A stretch of DNA of 64,000 nucleotides from CAVPTL01 sp963729195. GTDB lineage: Bacteria; Actinomycetota; Thermoleophilia; Gaiellales; JAICJC01. The DNA is taken from positions 62,001-126,000 of the forward strand of contig CAVSNF010000004.1 in the NCBI GenBank assembly GCA_963729195.1, in the 5' to 3' direction. A program made the translations under genes and the position numbers. Positions 45,510-53,980 of this stretch are shown here, piece by piece. The notes under the pieces are model-generated. The model made no database searches. It saw only the letters and a program-made list of their open reading frames with translations, and was not told the DNA's origin. The first letter of the stretch is position 1. Each line of letters begins with the position of its first letter.

Positions 45510-47262
45510 TCAGACCAGGCGGACGAGGGCCTGTCCGCTGGAAACCTGATCGCCGGCGGTGATCTCGACCGCCTCGACCGTGCCCGGATGATGGGCGACG
45601 ATCTCGTTCTCCATCTTCATGGCCTCGACCACCACCAGCACGTCCCCCGCGGCCACCTCGGCACCGGCCTCGACCGCCACCTTCAGCACCGTCCCCTGCA
45701 TCGGGCTCGCGATCACGTCCATCGCACCGTGCGCAGCCTTCTCACGCTCTGCCACCTCTGCCCGGCGCTGCCGCAGCCGCGTGCGCCCGGGATGCTCCGG
45801 CTGGATCACGTTGACCTCGAAGCGCTTGCCGTCCACCTCGGTGACGACCGTCTGCACCTCATGCTCAGTCGCGACCGCCACCTCGCCCGAGGTTGAGGCC
45901 GGTTCGGCCGGCAGGCCGGCCGCGTACCCGCCGCCCTCGACGAAGTCGTGCAGTGACCCGCCGTCGATGAACGCCTGATGCTCGAGGATGGCGATGTGGA
46001 TCGGAATCAGCGTCTGGACGCCACCGACCTCGAACTCACCCAGCGCCCGCAGCATCCGCCGCCGGGCCAGCTCACGCGTCTGATCCCACACGACCAGCTT
46101 GGCCACCATCGGGTCGTACAGCTCGGAGATGGTCGACCCCTCCACCACACCCGAATCCACCCGCACCCCCGGGCCGGACGGCTCCCGGTAGCGGGTGATC
46201 AGCCCCGGGGTGGGAACGAACCCGCGGGCCGGATCCTCAGCGTTGATGCGGCACTGGATCGAGTGGCCGGTGAGTCGCACATCCTGCTGGCCGTACCCGA
46301 GCGGTTCTCCCGCTGCGATCCGCAGCTGCTCGCGCACGAGATCGAGCCCCGTCACCTCCTCGGTGATGGTGTGCTCGACCTGCAGCCGCGTGTTCATCTC
46401 GAGGAAGTAGTAGGTGCCGTCGGCCGCCAGCAGGCCCTCGACGGTGCCCGCGTTGGTGTATCCGACCGCCCGCGCGGCGTCCACGCCGATCCGCCCGATC
46501 GCCTCACGCAGCTCCGGCGTGACCACCGGCGAGGGCGTCTCCTCCACGATCTTCTGATGGCGGCGCTGGATCGAGCAGTCCCGCTCGCCCAGATGCACGA
46601 CCGTCCCGTGCTGATCGGCCAGCACCTGCACCTCGATGTGCCGGGGATCGTCCAGGTACCGCTCGAGATACACCGTGTCGTCGGCAAAGTAGGCGGCACC
46701 CTCGCGCCGGGCCGACTCGTATCCCGGCCTCCAGCTCCTCCGGCGCGCGCACAACCTTGATGCCCTTGCCGCCGCCACCGGCAGCGGCCTTGATCGCCAC
46801 CGGGTATCCGATCTCGGCGGCGATCCGAGCGGCCTCCTCGGCGCTCTCCACCGGATCGGTCACGCCCGGCACGATCGGCACACCCGCCGCGGCCATCACC
46901 TGCCGAGCGCTGGTCTTCGATGCCATGGCGTCCATCGCCTCGGGCGGGGGCCCGATGAAGGTCACGCCGGCAGCGGCGCAAGCGCGCGCAAACCCGGAGT
47001 TCTCGGCCAGGAACCCGAAACCGGGGTGGATGGCGTCGGCGCCGGCGCGGGTCGCCACCTCGACGATCACCTCGCCCTGCAGGTAGCTCTGGGCCGCGGG
47101 TCCGGGCCCGATCAGATACGCCTCGTCGGCGTAGCCCACGAAGGGGGCGTCACGATCGGCCTCGCTGTAGACCGCCACCGAGCCGATCCCCATCTCCCGC
47201 AGTGTGCGAAAGACGCGGATCGCGATCTCGCCGCGGTTGGCTACCAGAACCTTTGTGAACAT
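45510..47262 (-). CDS. Acetyl/propionyl-CoA carboxylase alpha subunit (biotin carboxylase + BCCP, frameshifted)
   Basis: Carboxylates its own biotin with ATP and bicarbonate. ATG 47262 (MFTKVLVANRGEIAIRVFRT). Biotin carboxylase motifs: AAAGGGGKGIKVV (ATP lid), ERDCSIQRRHQKIVEETPSP, EMNTRLQVEHTITEEVTG. The C-terminal biotinyl domain has the biotin-accepting lysine in VVVEAMKMENEI. A +1 shift near 46730 joins EELEAG to YESARREGAAYF. Works with the downstream-listed beta subunit encoded just upstream in the operon. Confidence 0.92.
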
Positions 47263-47272
47263 CCGGGCGATT

Positions 47273-47422
47273 CTACGGGTCGGGCGTGGCGGGCCGGTCG
47301 GCAGCGTGTTCGCCGGAGCCGTCGGCGGGGTCGGCTTCGATCATGCCGATCGCCTCGAGTGCACGGCGGATGGCCGCGGCCTCGGCCGGGGTCGGCTCGG
47401 GAGTGGCCTCCAGCCTGCTCAC
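47273..47422 (-). CDS. Acyl-CoA carboxylase epsilon-like subunit
   Basis: 49 residues between the beta and alpha carboxylase genes. GTG 47422 overlaps the beta stop as GTGA. The opening (MSRLEATPEPTPAEAAAIRR then ALEAIGMIEAD) matches the short helical AccE/PccE epsilon subunits of actinobacterial acyl-CoA carboxylases, which have a variable tail and a P-x-A-E-x-A-A-I-x-x-A core. It would stabilise the alpha-beta complex. Its length and placement make this likely in spite of small size. Confidence 0.65.
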   Translation of the reverse strand: MSRLEATPEPTPAEAAAIRRALEAIGMIEADPADGSGEHAADRPATPDP

Positions 47423-48978
47423 AGCGGGATGTTGCCGTGCTTGCGGGAGGGCACGTCGACCCGCTTGCCTCGGCAGGTCTCGAGCGCGGTGATCAGCATC
47501 GGCCGGGTGCGGCGCGGCGCGATCACGTCGTCCACGTACCCGCGCTCCGCGGCGGTGAACGGATTGGCGAACCGCTCGCGGTACTCCTCCACCAGCTCGG
47601 CCCGGCGGGTGACCGGGTCGTCGGCCTGTTCCAGCTCCTTGCGAAAGACGATGTTGACCGCCCCGTCTGAGCCCATCACCGCGACCTCCGCCGTCGGCCA
47701 GGCGAAGTTGAAGTCGGCACCGACGTGCTTTGAACTCATCACGTCGTAGGCGCCGCCGTAGGCCTTGCGCGTGATCACCGCCAGCTTGGGCACCGTGGCC
47801 TCGCAGTAGGCGTACAGCAGCTTGGCGCCGTGGCGGATGATCCCGCCCCACTCCTGCTCGGTGCCCGGCAGGAACCCTGGCACGTCCACAAAGGTGACCA
47901 CCGGAATCGAGAAGGCGTCGCAGGTACGGACAAACCGGGCGCCCTTGGTCGAGCTGGCGATGTCGAGCACGCCGGCCAGCGCCCGCGGCTGGTTTGCGAC
48001 CACGCCGACCGGAGTGCCGCCCAGCCGGGCAAAGCCGCAGATCAGGTTCTCGGCCCATCGCGGCTGCACCTCGAGGAACTCGCCGTCGTCCATCACCCGG
48101 CGGATCACCTCGTGCATGTCATACGGCCGGGTGGGCTCGTCGGGGATCAGCCGATCGAGTTCGACATCCTCACGATCGGCGGGATCGGAGGGCGGCTCCC
48201 ACGGCGGCGGCTCGGCGTTCGACTGGGGCAGGAACGACAACAGGTAGCGGCAGTCCGAGATCAGCGAATGCTCATCGGGTGCGGTGAAATGCGCGACTCC
48301 GGATCGCGTTGCGTGCGCGGTGGCGCCGCCGAGGTCTTCGAAGCTGACGTCCTCGCCGGTGACGGTCTTGACCACCTCGGGGCCGGTGATGAACATGTGC
48401 GAGGTCTCCTCGACCATCATCACGAAGTCGGTAATTGCAGGGGAATACACCGCCCCGCCGGCGCACGGCCCCATCACCAGCGAGATCTGGGGGATCACGC
48501 CGGAGGCTCGAACATTGCGGGTGAAGATGTCGGCGTATCCGGCCAGGGAGACGACTCCCTCCTGAATTCGCGCGCCTCCCGAGTCGTTAATTCCGACGAT
48601 GGGGCAGCCGTATTTCATCGCCATGTCCATGACCTTGACGATCTTCTCCGCAAAGGCTTCTCCCAGGGAGCCGCCGAAGACAGTGAAATCTTGCGAGAAC
48701 ACAAACACCCGACGACCTTCCACGGTGCCGTGCCCGGTGACCACGCCGTCGCCGTACGGCCGGTTCTCCATCATCCCGAAGTTGGGGCTGCGATGCTGGA
48801 CAAAGGCATCCAGCTCGACGAACGTCCCCGGGTCGAGCAGCGCCTCGATGCGCTCGCGCGCGAGCAGCTTGCCCTTCGATCGCTGGCGTTCCACGGCGGC
48901 CGGAGCGGCGGCGTGCAGTGCCTGCTCACGCAGCGTCTCCAGGGCCTCGAGGAGTTCGCGGGTTGTGTGCTCGGTCAC
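47419..48978 (-). CDS. Propionyl/acetyl-CoA carboxylase beta subunit (carboxyltransferase)
   Basis: Transfers CO2 from biotin to the acyl-CoA. 519 residues from GTG 48978. Landmarks: GKLLARERIEALLDPGTFVE, FSQDFTVFGGSLGEAFAEKI, NDSGGARIQEGV, MGPCAGGAVYSPAITDF, the glycine-rich FVDVPGFLPGTEQEWGGIIR and KAYGGAYDVMSSKH. The Asp in NPFTAAERGYVDDVI is the position linked with propionyl-CoA specificity in actinobacterial beta subunits, but I cannot settle this by eye. First gene of the beta-epsilon-alpha unit. Confidence 0.92.
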   Translation of the reverse strand: MTEHTTRELLEALETLREQALHAAAPAAVERQRSKGKLLARERIEALLDPGTFVELDAFVQHRSPNFGMMENRPYGDGVVTGHGTVEGRRVFVFSQDFTVFGGSLGEAFAEKIVKVMDMAMKYGCPIVGINDSGGARIQEGVVSLAGYADIFTRNVRASGVIPQISLVMGPCAGGAVYSPAITDFVMMVEETSHMFITGPEVVKTVTGEDVSFEDLGGATAHATRSGVAHFTAPDEHSLISDCRYLLSFLPQSNAEPPPWEPPSDPADREDVELDRLIPDEPTRPYDMHEVIRRVMDDGEFLEVQPRWAENLICGFARLGGTPVGVVANQPRALAGVLDIASSTKGARFVRTCDAFSIPVVTFVDVPGFLPGTEQEWGGIIRHGAKLLYAYCEATVPKLAVITRKAYGGAYDVMSSKHVGADFNFAWPTAEVAVMGSDGAVNIVFRKELEQADDPVTRRAELVEEYRERFANPFTAAERGYVDDVIAPRRTRPMLITALETCRGKRVDVPSRKHGNIPL

Positions 48979-49148
48979 GGCGTGGGAGCGTACTCGAAAC
49001 CCGACCGCCGGAAGCTGTAGGATGCGTCTCTCAGCGAGACTGGCAAAGCCGTGCACCCTGGCAGGGGGGCGTGTGACGGGGTTCAGGTGGAGTGGCAAAT
49101 GACGCAAAGCCCGCTTGACGAATCCCCTATCTGGGAGTACGTTCGAGA

Positions 49149-50698
49149 GTGCGTGAAGGCGGACCAAAGGTGGCTGAACAGGTGGGCGAGCAACCGAGTG
49201 GAGATCAGGCGGCCGCGGCAGCGGTGGACAGGAGTCTGGCCGCCGTCGTAAGCGCTCCCGCCCCCGCCTCTCCTCCAGTCGCCGACGCGCCCATCCAGCG
49301 GTCGGAACGCGCCCGCCGTTCTTTCGTCAAGGTCGCGCTGGCCACAGCCGACCTGCTCGCACTGGTCACCGCCATCGGCGTGGTGTCGTTCCTGGTCAAA
49401 CACCCCAGCCCAGCTCACGCCGCTGTTCCTGGTGCTGCCCATGTGGGCGATGCTGACGGGCTTCTACGGCCTCTACCGGCGCGATCGGGTGGGAGCCGAC
49501 AACGCGACCCTGGACGAGATCTGGCCGATCTTCCACTGCGTCACCGTGGCCACCTGGCTGGTGTTCGTGCTGACCCAGCTGAGTCCCATTCAACGACCTC
49601 CACGGCGGCCACATGGCCGGCTTCTGGTTGGTCGCGATCGTGGCGGTGCCGATCTACCGAAGCGTCGTGCGCGCAGGGCTGAGGAGCCGCACCACGCTCA
49701 AGCAGAACGCCGTCATCGTCGGCGCCGGGCTGGTCGGTCAGGAGATCGCGCGGAAAGTGATGCGACAGCCCAACTACGGCCTCGACCTGGTCGGGTTCGT
49801 CGATGCCGACCCGCTGCCGCTGCACCAGGAGTTGACCGACGTGCCGGTGCTGGGATCGACCGACGACCTCGCCCAGATCCTGGAGGAGCACCACGTCGAG
49901 CACGTCGTGCTCGCGTTCACCGCAGACCACGAGGCAGGCCTGGGTGTCGTACGCGTGTGCAACGAGCTGGGAGTCCAGGTCGACATCGTGCCGCGCCTGT
50001 TCGAGGTCGTGGGCAGTCGCGCTGCGGTGTACTCGCTGGAGGGCACGCCGCTGCTGGGTCTGACCCCGCCGGTGCTGGGTATGAGCCATCGCCTGGCCAA
50101 GCGCACCATGGACGTGGTCGGCGCGGCCGTCGGCCTGGTGCTGCTTTCGCCGATGTTCCTGGCGGCCGCGCTCGCGATCAAGTTCGACTCCAAGGGCGGC
50201 GTGTTCTTCCGGCAGGAACGCATCGGCCGCGGCCAGAAGCCGTTCACGATCGTCAAGTTCCGCACCATGGACGCCGACGCCGACTCGCGCAAGGCCGAGG
50301 TGGAGCACCTCAACAAGCATCGTGGCCTGGGCGACGACCGGATGTTCAAGATCCCCGATGATCCGCGCGTCACCCGAGTCGGGCGGTTCCTGCGGCGGAC
50401 ATCGATCGACGAGTTTCCGCAGCTGTGGAACGTGCTGCGCGGCGAGATGAGCCTGGTCGGGCCGAGACCGCTGATTCCCCATGAGCACAAGTTCGTGAAT
50501 GACTGGGGGCTGCGGAGACTCGACCTGACCCCCGGACTGACCGGCCTGTGGCAGGTGTGCGGCCGCAGCGAGGTGACGTTCTCCCAGATGCTGGTGCTCG
50601 ACTACCTGTACGTCACCAACTGGAGCCTGTGGGGCGACATCACGCTGATCCTGCGCACCGTCCCCGCGCTGCTCGGCAAGACCCGCGGGGCGTCTTAA
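49149..50698 (+). CDS. Undecaprenyl-phosphate sugar phosphotransferase, WbaP/WcaJ-like (two frameshifts)
   Basis: Polyprenyl-phosphate glycosyl-1-phosphate transferase that starts polysaccharide assembly. It has an N-terminal membrane region (VALATADLLALVTAIGVVSF, VTVATWLVFVLTQ), a CoA-binding-like Rossmann segment (VIVGAGLVGQEIARKVM) and the catalytic domain: RTMDVVGAAVGLVLLSPMFL, FFRQERIGRGQKPFTIVKFR, FLRRTSIDEFPQLWNVLRGE and LTPGLTGLWQVCGRS. +1 shifts lie near 49405 and 49595. GTG 49149 is the start used; GTG 49170 is possible. Pairs functionally with the flippase at 23.5 kb. Confidence 0.9.
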
Positions 50699-50710
50699 CC
50701 TCGCCGAGGA

Positions 50711-52294
50711 CTAGGGGCGCGTGCGCGAGCTGTCGTACGTGCCCCATTCGCGCCTGAGTTCGGTACACACCTCACCCACGGTCGCGTAGGCCCGCAGCGC
50801 CTCGCGCATCGGCGGCAGCAGATTGTCCTTCGCAGTGGCGGCCTCGCGCACCGCGGCGAGCGCCGACTCGACCGCCGCCGCGTCGCGCCCGGCGCGCACG
50901 TCGGCGGTACGCCGGCACTGGCGCTGCTCGGACTCCGGATCGATTCGCTGCAGCTCAATCTCCTCGTCGGCGTCGGTCGTCCAGCGGTTGACGCCGACGA
51001 TCACCTCGTCACCCGACTGCACCCGCTGGTGGTGCGTGAACGCGGCCTGCTCGATCTGCTCCTGCACCCAGCCCGACTCGACCGCGGCGACCGCGCCGCC
51101 CAGCTCGTCGATCTCGGTGATCAGCTCTCGCGCCAGCGTGGCCAGCTCATCGGTCAGCGCCTCGATGTAATAGCTGCCGGCGAGCGGATCTGTGGTCTGG
51201 GTCGCGCCGGCCTCGGTCGCGAGGATCTGCTGCGTGCGCAGGGCAATCGTGGCGCTACGCTCGGTGGGCAGCGCCAGCGCCTCGTCGAACCCGTTGGTGT
51301 GCAGGCTCTGCGCTCCTCCGCAGACCGCCGAGAACGCCTGCACCGCCACCCGCACGATGTTGTTCTCCGCCTGCTGGGCGGTCAGCGTCGAGCCGCCGGT
51401 CTGGGCGTGAAACCGCAGCATCAGCGAACGCTCGTCGGTCGCCCCGAAGCGTGAGCGCATGATCTCTGCCCACAGCATCCGGGCGGCGCGAAACTTGGCG
51501 ACCTCCTGGAAGAAGTCGTTGTGCGCGTTGAAGAAGAACGACAGCCGCCGCGCGAACGTGTCCACCTCCAACCCGGCCTCGATCGCCGCCGACACGTATG
51601 CGATCCCGTTGGCGATCGTGAACGCCAGCTCCTGCGCCGCCGTCGAGCCGGCCTCGCGGATGTGGTACCCGGAGATCGAGATGGTGTTGAACCGCGGCAG
51701 CCGCTCGGTGCAGTAGCGAAACGTGTCCACCGTCAGCCGCATGCTTGGCCGGGCGGGGAAGATGTAGTTGCCGCGAGCGATGTACTCCTTGAGGATGTCG
51801 TTTTGGATCGTCCCCGAGAGCTGTTCGGGCGCGACACCCTGCTTCTCGCCGACCAGCTCGTACAGCAGCAGCAGCAGCGAGCCGGGGGCGTTGATGGTCA
51901 TCGAGGTCGAGACCTCGGCCAGGGGAATGTCGCTCAGCATCAGCTCCATATCGGCCAGCGAGTCGATCGCAACTCCGGTACGCCCCACCTCACCGAGCGC
52001 CAGCGGGTCATCGGAGTCGAGTCCCAGCTGGGTGGGCAGGTCAAAGGCCACCGAGAGTCCGGTCTGGCCACGCTCCAGCAGCAGTCGGAACCGCCGGTTG
52101 GTGTCCTCCGCGGACGAGAACCCGGCGTACTGGCGCATCGTCCACGGACGCTTGCGGTAGCCCTCGGCCCGCGCTCCGCGGGTGTACGGGTACACGCCCG
52201 GATCGGCCCGCGGCTCACCCGCATCCTGCACGCGGTAGACGGGCTTGACCGGGATACCCGAATCGGTGTGACGGTCGCTGTCGGACACGGCCAT
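50711..52294 (-). CDS. Methylmalonyl-CoA mutase large (substrate-binding) subunit
   Basis: B12-dependent acyl-CoA mutase without the cobalamin-binding domain, 527 residues; a separate small B12-binding subunit must be encoded elsewhere. Motifs: YPYTRGARAEGYRKRPWTMR, QYAGFSSAEDTNRRFR, GLSVAFDLPTQLG, EQLSGTIQNDILKEYIAR, FHAQTGGSTLTAQQAENNI. Tyr in RQYAGF and Arg in RPSMRL are the pair that marks methylmalonyl-CoA mutases; isobutyryl-CoA mutases carry Phe and Gln. ATG 52294 chosen; TTG 52300 is possible. Confidence 0.9.
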   Translation of the reverse strand: MAVSDSDRHTDSGIPVKPVYRVQDAGEPRADPGVYPYTRGARAEGYRKRPWTMRQYAGFSSAEDTNRRFRLLLERGQTGLSVAFDLPTQLGLDSDDPLALGEVGRTGVAIDSLADMELMLSDIPLAEVSTSMTINAPGSLLLLLYELVGEKQGVAPEQLSGTIQNDILKEYIARGNYIFPARPSMRLTVDTFRYCTERLPRFNTISISGYHIREAGSTAAQELAFTIANGIAYVSAAIEAGLEVDTFARRLSFFFNAHNDFFQEVAKFRAARMLWAEIMRSRFGATDERSLMLRFHAQTGGSTLTAQQAENNIVRVAVQAFSAVCGGAQSLHTNGFDEALALPTERSATIALRTQQILATEAGATQTTDPLAGSYYIEALTDELATLARELITEIDELGGAVAAVESGWVQEQIEQAAFTHHQRVQSGDEVIVGVNRWTTDADEEIELQRIDPESEQRQCRRTADVRAGRDAAAVESALAAVREAATAKDNLLPPMREALRAYATVGEVCTELRREWGTYDSSRTRP

Positions 52295-52322
52295 CCGCAA
52301 ACTCTATGCGACCATGCAAAAC

Positions 52323-52417
52323 GGAGCCCCGGCTGTCGCAGGGCGGCCGTCTTCGGCCGGGATCGTACGCGTCCGAACCAGCGGCCTCAGGCAACCCGTG
52401 CCAACCTCCGGGGCTCC
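52323..52417. other. Candidate structured RNA element between mutase and moaD-moaE
   Basis: A perfect 10-base stem, GGAGCCCCGG (52323-52332) with CCGGGGCTCC (52408-52417), encloses about 75 bases with inner hairpins (CGGCCG-TCTT-CGGCCG; GGCA...TGCC). It fills the divergent leader region, and could belong to either transcript. On the plus strand GGCAACCCGTGCCAACCTCC resembles the core of S-box-type riboswitches in a few bases only; no known class fits. It is not a terminator position for either gene. Confidence 0.45.
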
Positions 52418-52446
52418 CTGTCGAGCGTAGCGGATACTGTCCGCAT

Positions 52447-53115
52447 GTGCAGGTTTCGGTCAAATTATTCGCCGTCGTGCGAGAACGCGCCGGGTGGTCA
52501 CAGCGGGCATTCGACCTCCCCGACGGCGCGGTTGCATCCGACGTCTGGGCAGCACTGGAACTCGGCGAGGAGCCCTCGGGAATCACCTATGCCCGCAACC
52601 GCGAGTACGTCGAGCGCGACCAGCCCCTGACGGCCGGCGACGAGGTTGCGGTGATCCCGCCGGTCTCGGGTGGTGGCTTTCGGGTGCAGTCCCAGCCGCT
52701 CGACCTGAACGCCCTTGTGGCCGAGGTGTCACGCCCCGACGCCGGGGCGATCGCGACCTTCATCGGCACCACCCGCGACCACGCGCGGGGGCGCACCGTG
52801 ACCCAGCTCGAGTACGACGCCTACCCCGAGATGGCCGAGACCGAGATGGAGCGGATCGCGGAGCATCTCAAGGCCACCCACGGGATTCACGCGGTGGCCA
52901 TGGCCCACCGAGTCGGCCCGGTGCCGATCGGCGAGGCGAGTGTGATCATCGCCGTCTCGGCGGCCCACCGAGGACCGGCGATGGACGCCTGCCGTGAGGC
53001 CATCGACACGCTCAAGGAGACGGTGCCGGTGTGGAAGAAAGAGATCTTCGAGGGCGGCGAGGAGTGGATCGGCAGGGAGGGCACAGACGAATCCCACCGA
53101 ACCCGGCTACCCTGA
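52447..53115 (+). CDS. MoaD-MoaE fusion, molybdopterin synthase
   Basis: One chain holds both subunits of molybdopterin synthase. Residues 1-80 are MoaD (VSVKLFAVVRERAGW ... VAVIPPVSGGGF) with the GG motif now internal; residues 85-222 are MoaE (AIATFIGTTRDHARGRTVTQ, LEYDAYPEMAETEM, HRVGPVPIGEASVIIAVSA, catalytic Lys in VPVWKKEIFEGG). A free C-terminal GG is needed for MoaD thiocarboxylation, so processing or an unusual mechanism may apply. GTG 52447 lies 8 bases after GATACT, hence probably leaderless. Confidence 0.88.
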   Translation: MQVSVKLFAVVRERAGWSQRAFDLPDGAVASDVWAALELGEEPSGITYARNREYVERDQPLTAGDEVAVIPPVSGGGFRVQSQPLDLNALVAEVSRPDAGAIATFIGTTRDHARGRTVTQLEYDAYPEMAETEMERIAEHLKATHGIHAVAMAHRVGPVPIGEASVIIAVSAAHRGPAMDACREAIDTLKETVPVWKKEIFEGGEEWIGREGTDESHRTRLP

Positions 53116-53119
53116 CTCT

Positions 53120-53980
53120 ATGACGCCCGATCCGTGGACGCCGGTGCCGCCTCCCAGCGAGCAGCTGGAAGAGTCTCCGCTGCCCGCGCCGCCAGAGCCT
53201 GATCCCGAGTTTCGCAGTCCCATCTCCAAGGACCGCGGCATCTTCCAGCGGATCGGCGGCGGCATCGTCGCGGCGGTGCTGGCGCTGGTCAAGTTCGGAG
53301 GATTCATCCTGATCGGCCTGAGCAAGGGAGCCTTCCTGTTCAGCTTCCTGATCGCGATCGGTGCCTACGCGCTGCTGTGGGGGTGGAAATTCGGCCTCGG
53401 ATTCGCACTGCTGCTACTGGTGCACGAGATGGGGCACGTGATCCAGCTGCGACGGGAGGGCGTGAAGGCCACCGCCCCCATCTTCATCCCGTTCATGGGA
53501 GCGTTCGTGGGTATGAAGGAACTCCCCAAGAACGCCTACGTCGAGGCCAAGGTCGGGCTGGCCGGGCCGGTGCTGGGGACTTTGGGAGCGTTTGCCGTGT
53601 ACGCGGTCGGCGTGCACATCGACTCCGACCTGCTCAAGGCGCTGGCCTACTTCGGCTTCTTCCTGAACCTGTTCAACCTGATTCCGGTGGTGCCGCTGGA
53701 CGGTGGACGGGCGCTGTCGGCGCTGCATCCCGCGCTCTGGTTCGTCGGCCTGTTCATCGTGGCGGTGCTGGCGTTCCACTACGAGAACCCGTTCATCTTC
53801 TTCATCCTGATCATGGTTGCCTTCGAGGTGTACCAGCGCTGGGGAAATCGCAATGACCCGGCGAACCGTGCGTATAACTCCATCCCCTGGACACAGCGGC
53901 TGATCATCTTCACGACCTACATGGCGCTGGTGGTGGTGCTCGTGTGGGGCATGCACGCCGCGTATGTGACGCACACCTAG
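53120..53980 (+). CDS. Site-2 protease family (M50) membrane metalloprotease
   Basis: 286 residues, ATG 53120. A proline-rich cytoplasmic N-terminus is followed by membrane segments. Zinc site: LLLVHEMGHVIQL (HExxH) with the third ligand Asp in VPLDGGRALSALHP. The NPDG-like motif is here PVVPLDGG. Family members cut transmembrane anchors, including those of anti-sigma factors. It follows the MoaD-MoaE stop by 4 bases and abuts the phosphodiesterase gene directly. Confidence 0.88.
   Translation: MTPDPWTPVPPPSEQLEESPLPAPPEPDPEFRSPISKDRGIFQRIGGGIVAAVLALVKFGGFILIGLSKGAFLFSFLIAIGAYALLWGWKFGLGFALLLLVHEMGHVIQLRREGVKATAPIFIPFMGAFVGMKELPKNAYVEAKVGLAGPVLGTLGAFAVYAVGVHIDSDLLKALAYFGFFLNLFNLIPVVPLDGGRALSALHPALWFVGLFIVAVLAFHYENPFIFFILIMVAFEVYQRWGNRNDPANRAYNSIPWTQRLIIFTTYMALVVVLVWGMHAAYVTHT

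Noticed and set aside
52323..52417. tRNA or SRP RNA at the 10-base stem
   Set aside because: No TTC-containing T-loop or 3' CCA arrangement for tRNA, and no GGAAGGAAGC-like SRP core on either strand.
52381..52417. SAM riboswitch
   Set aside because: Only GGCAACC...GTGCCAA resembles the S-box; the conserved 5' half of SAM-I or SAM-IV is absent and neither gene is in methionine metabolism.
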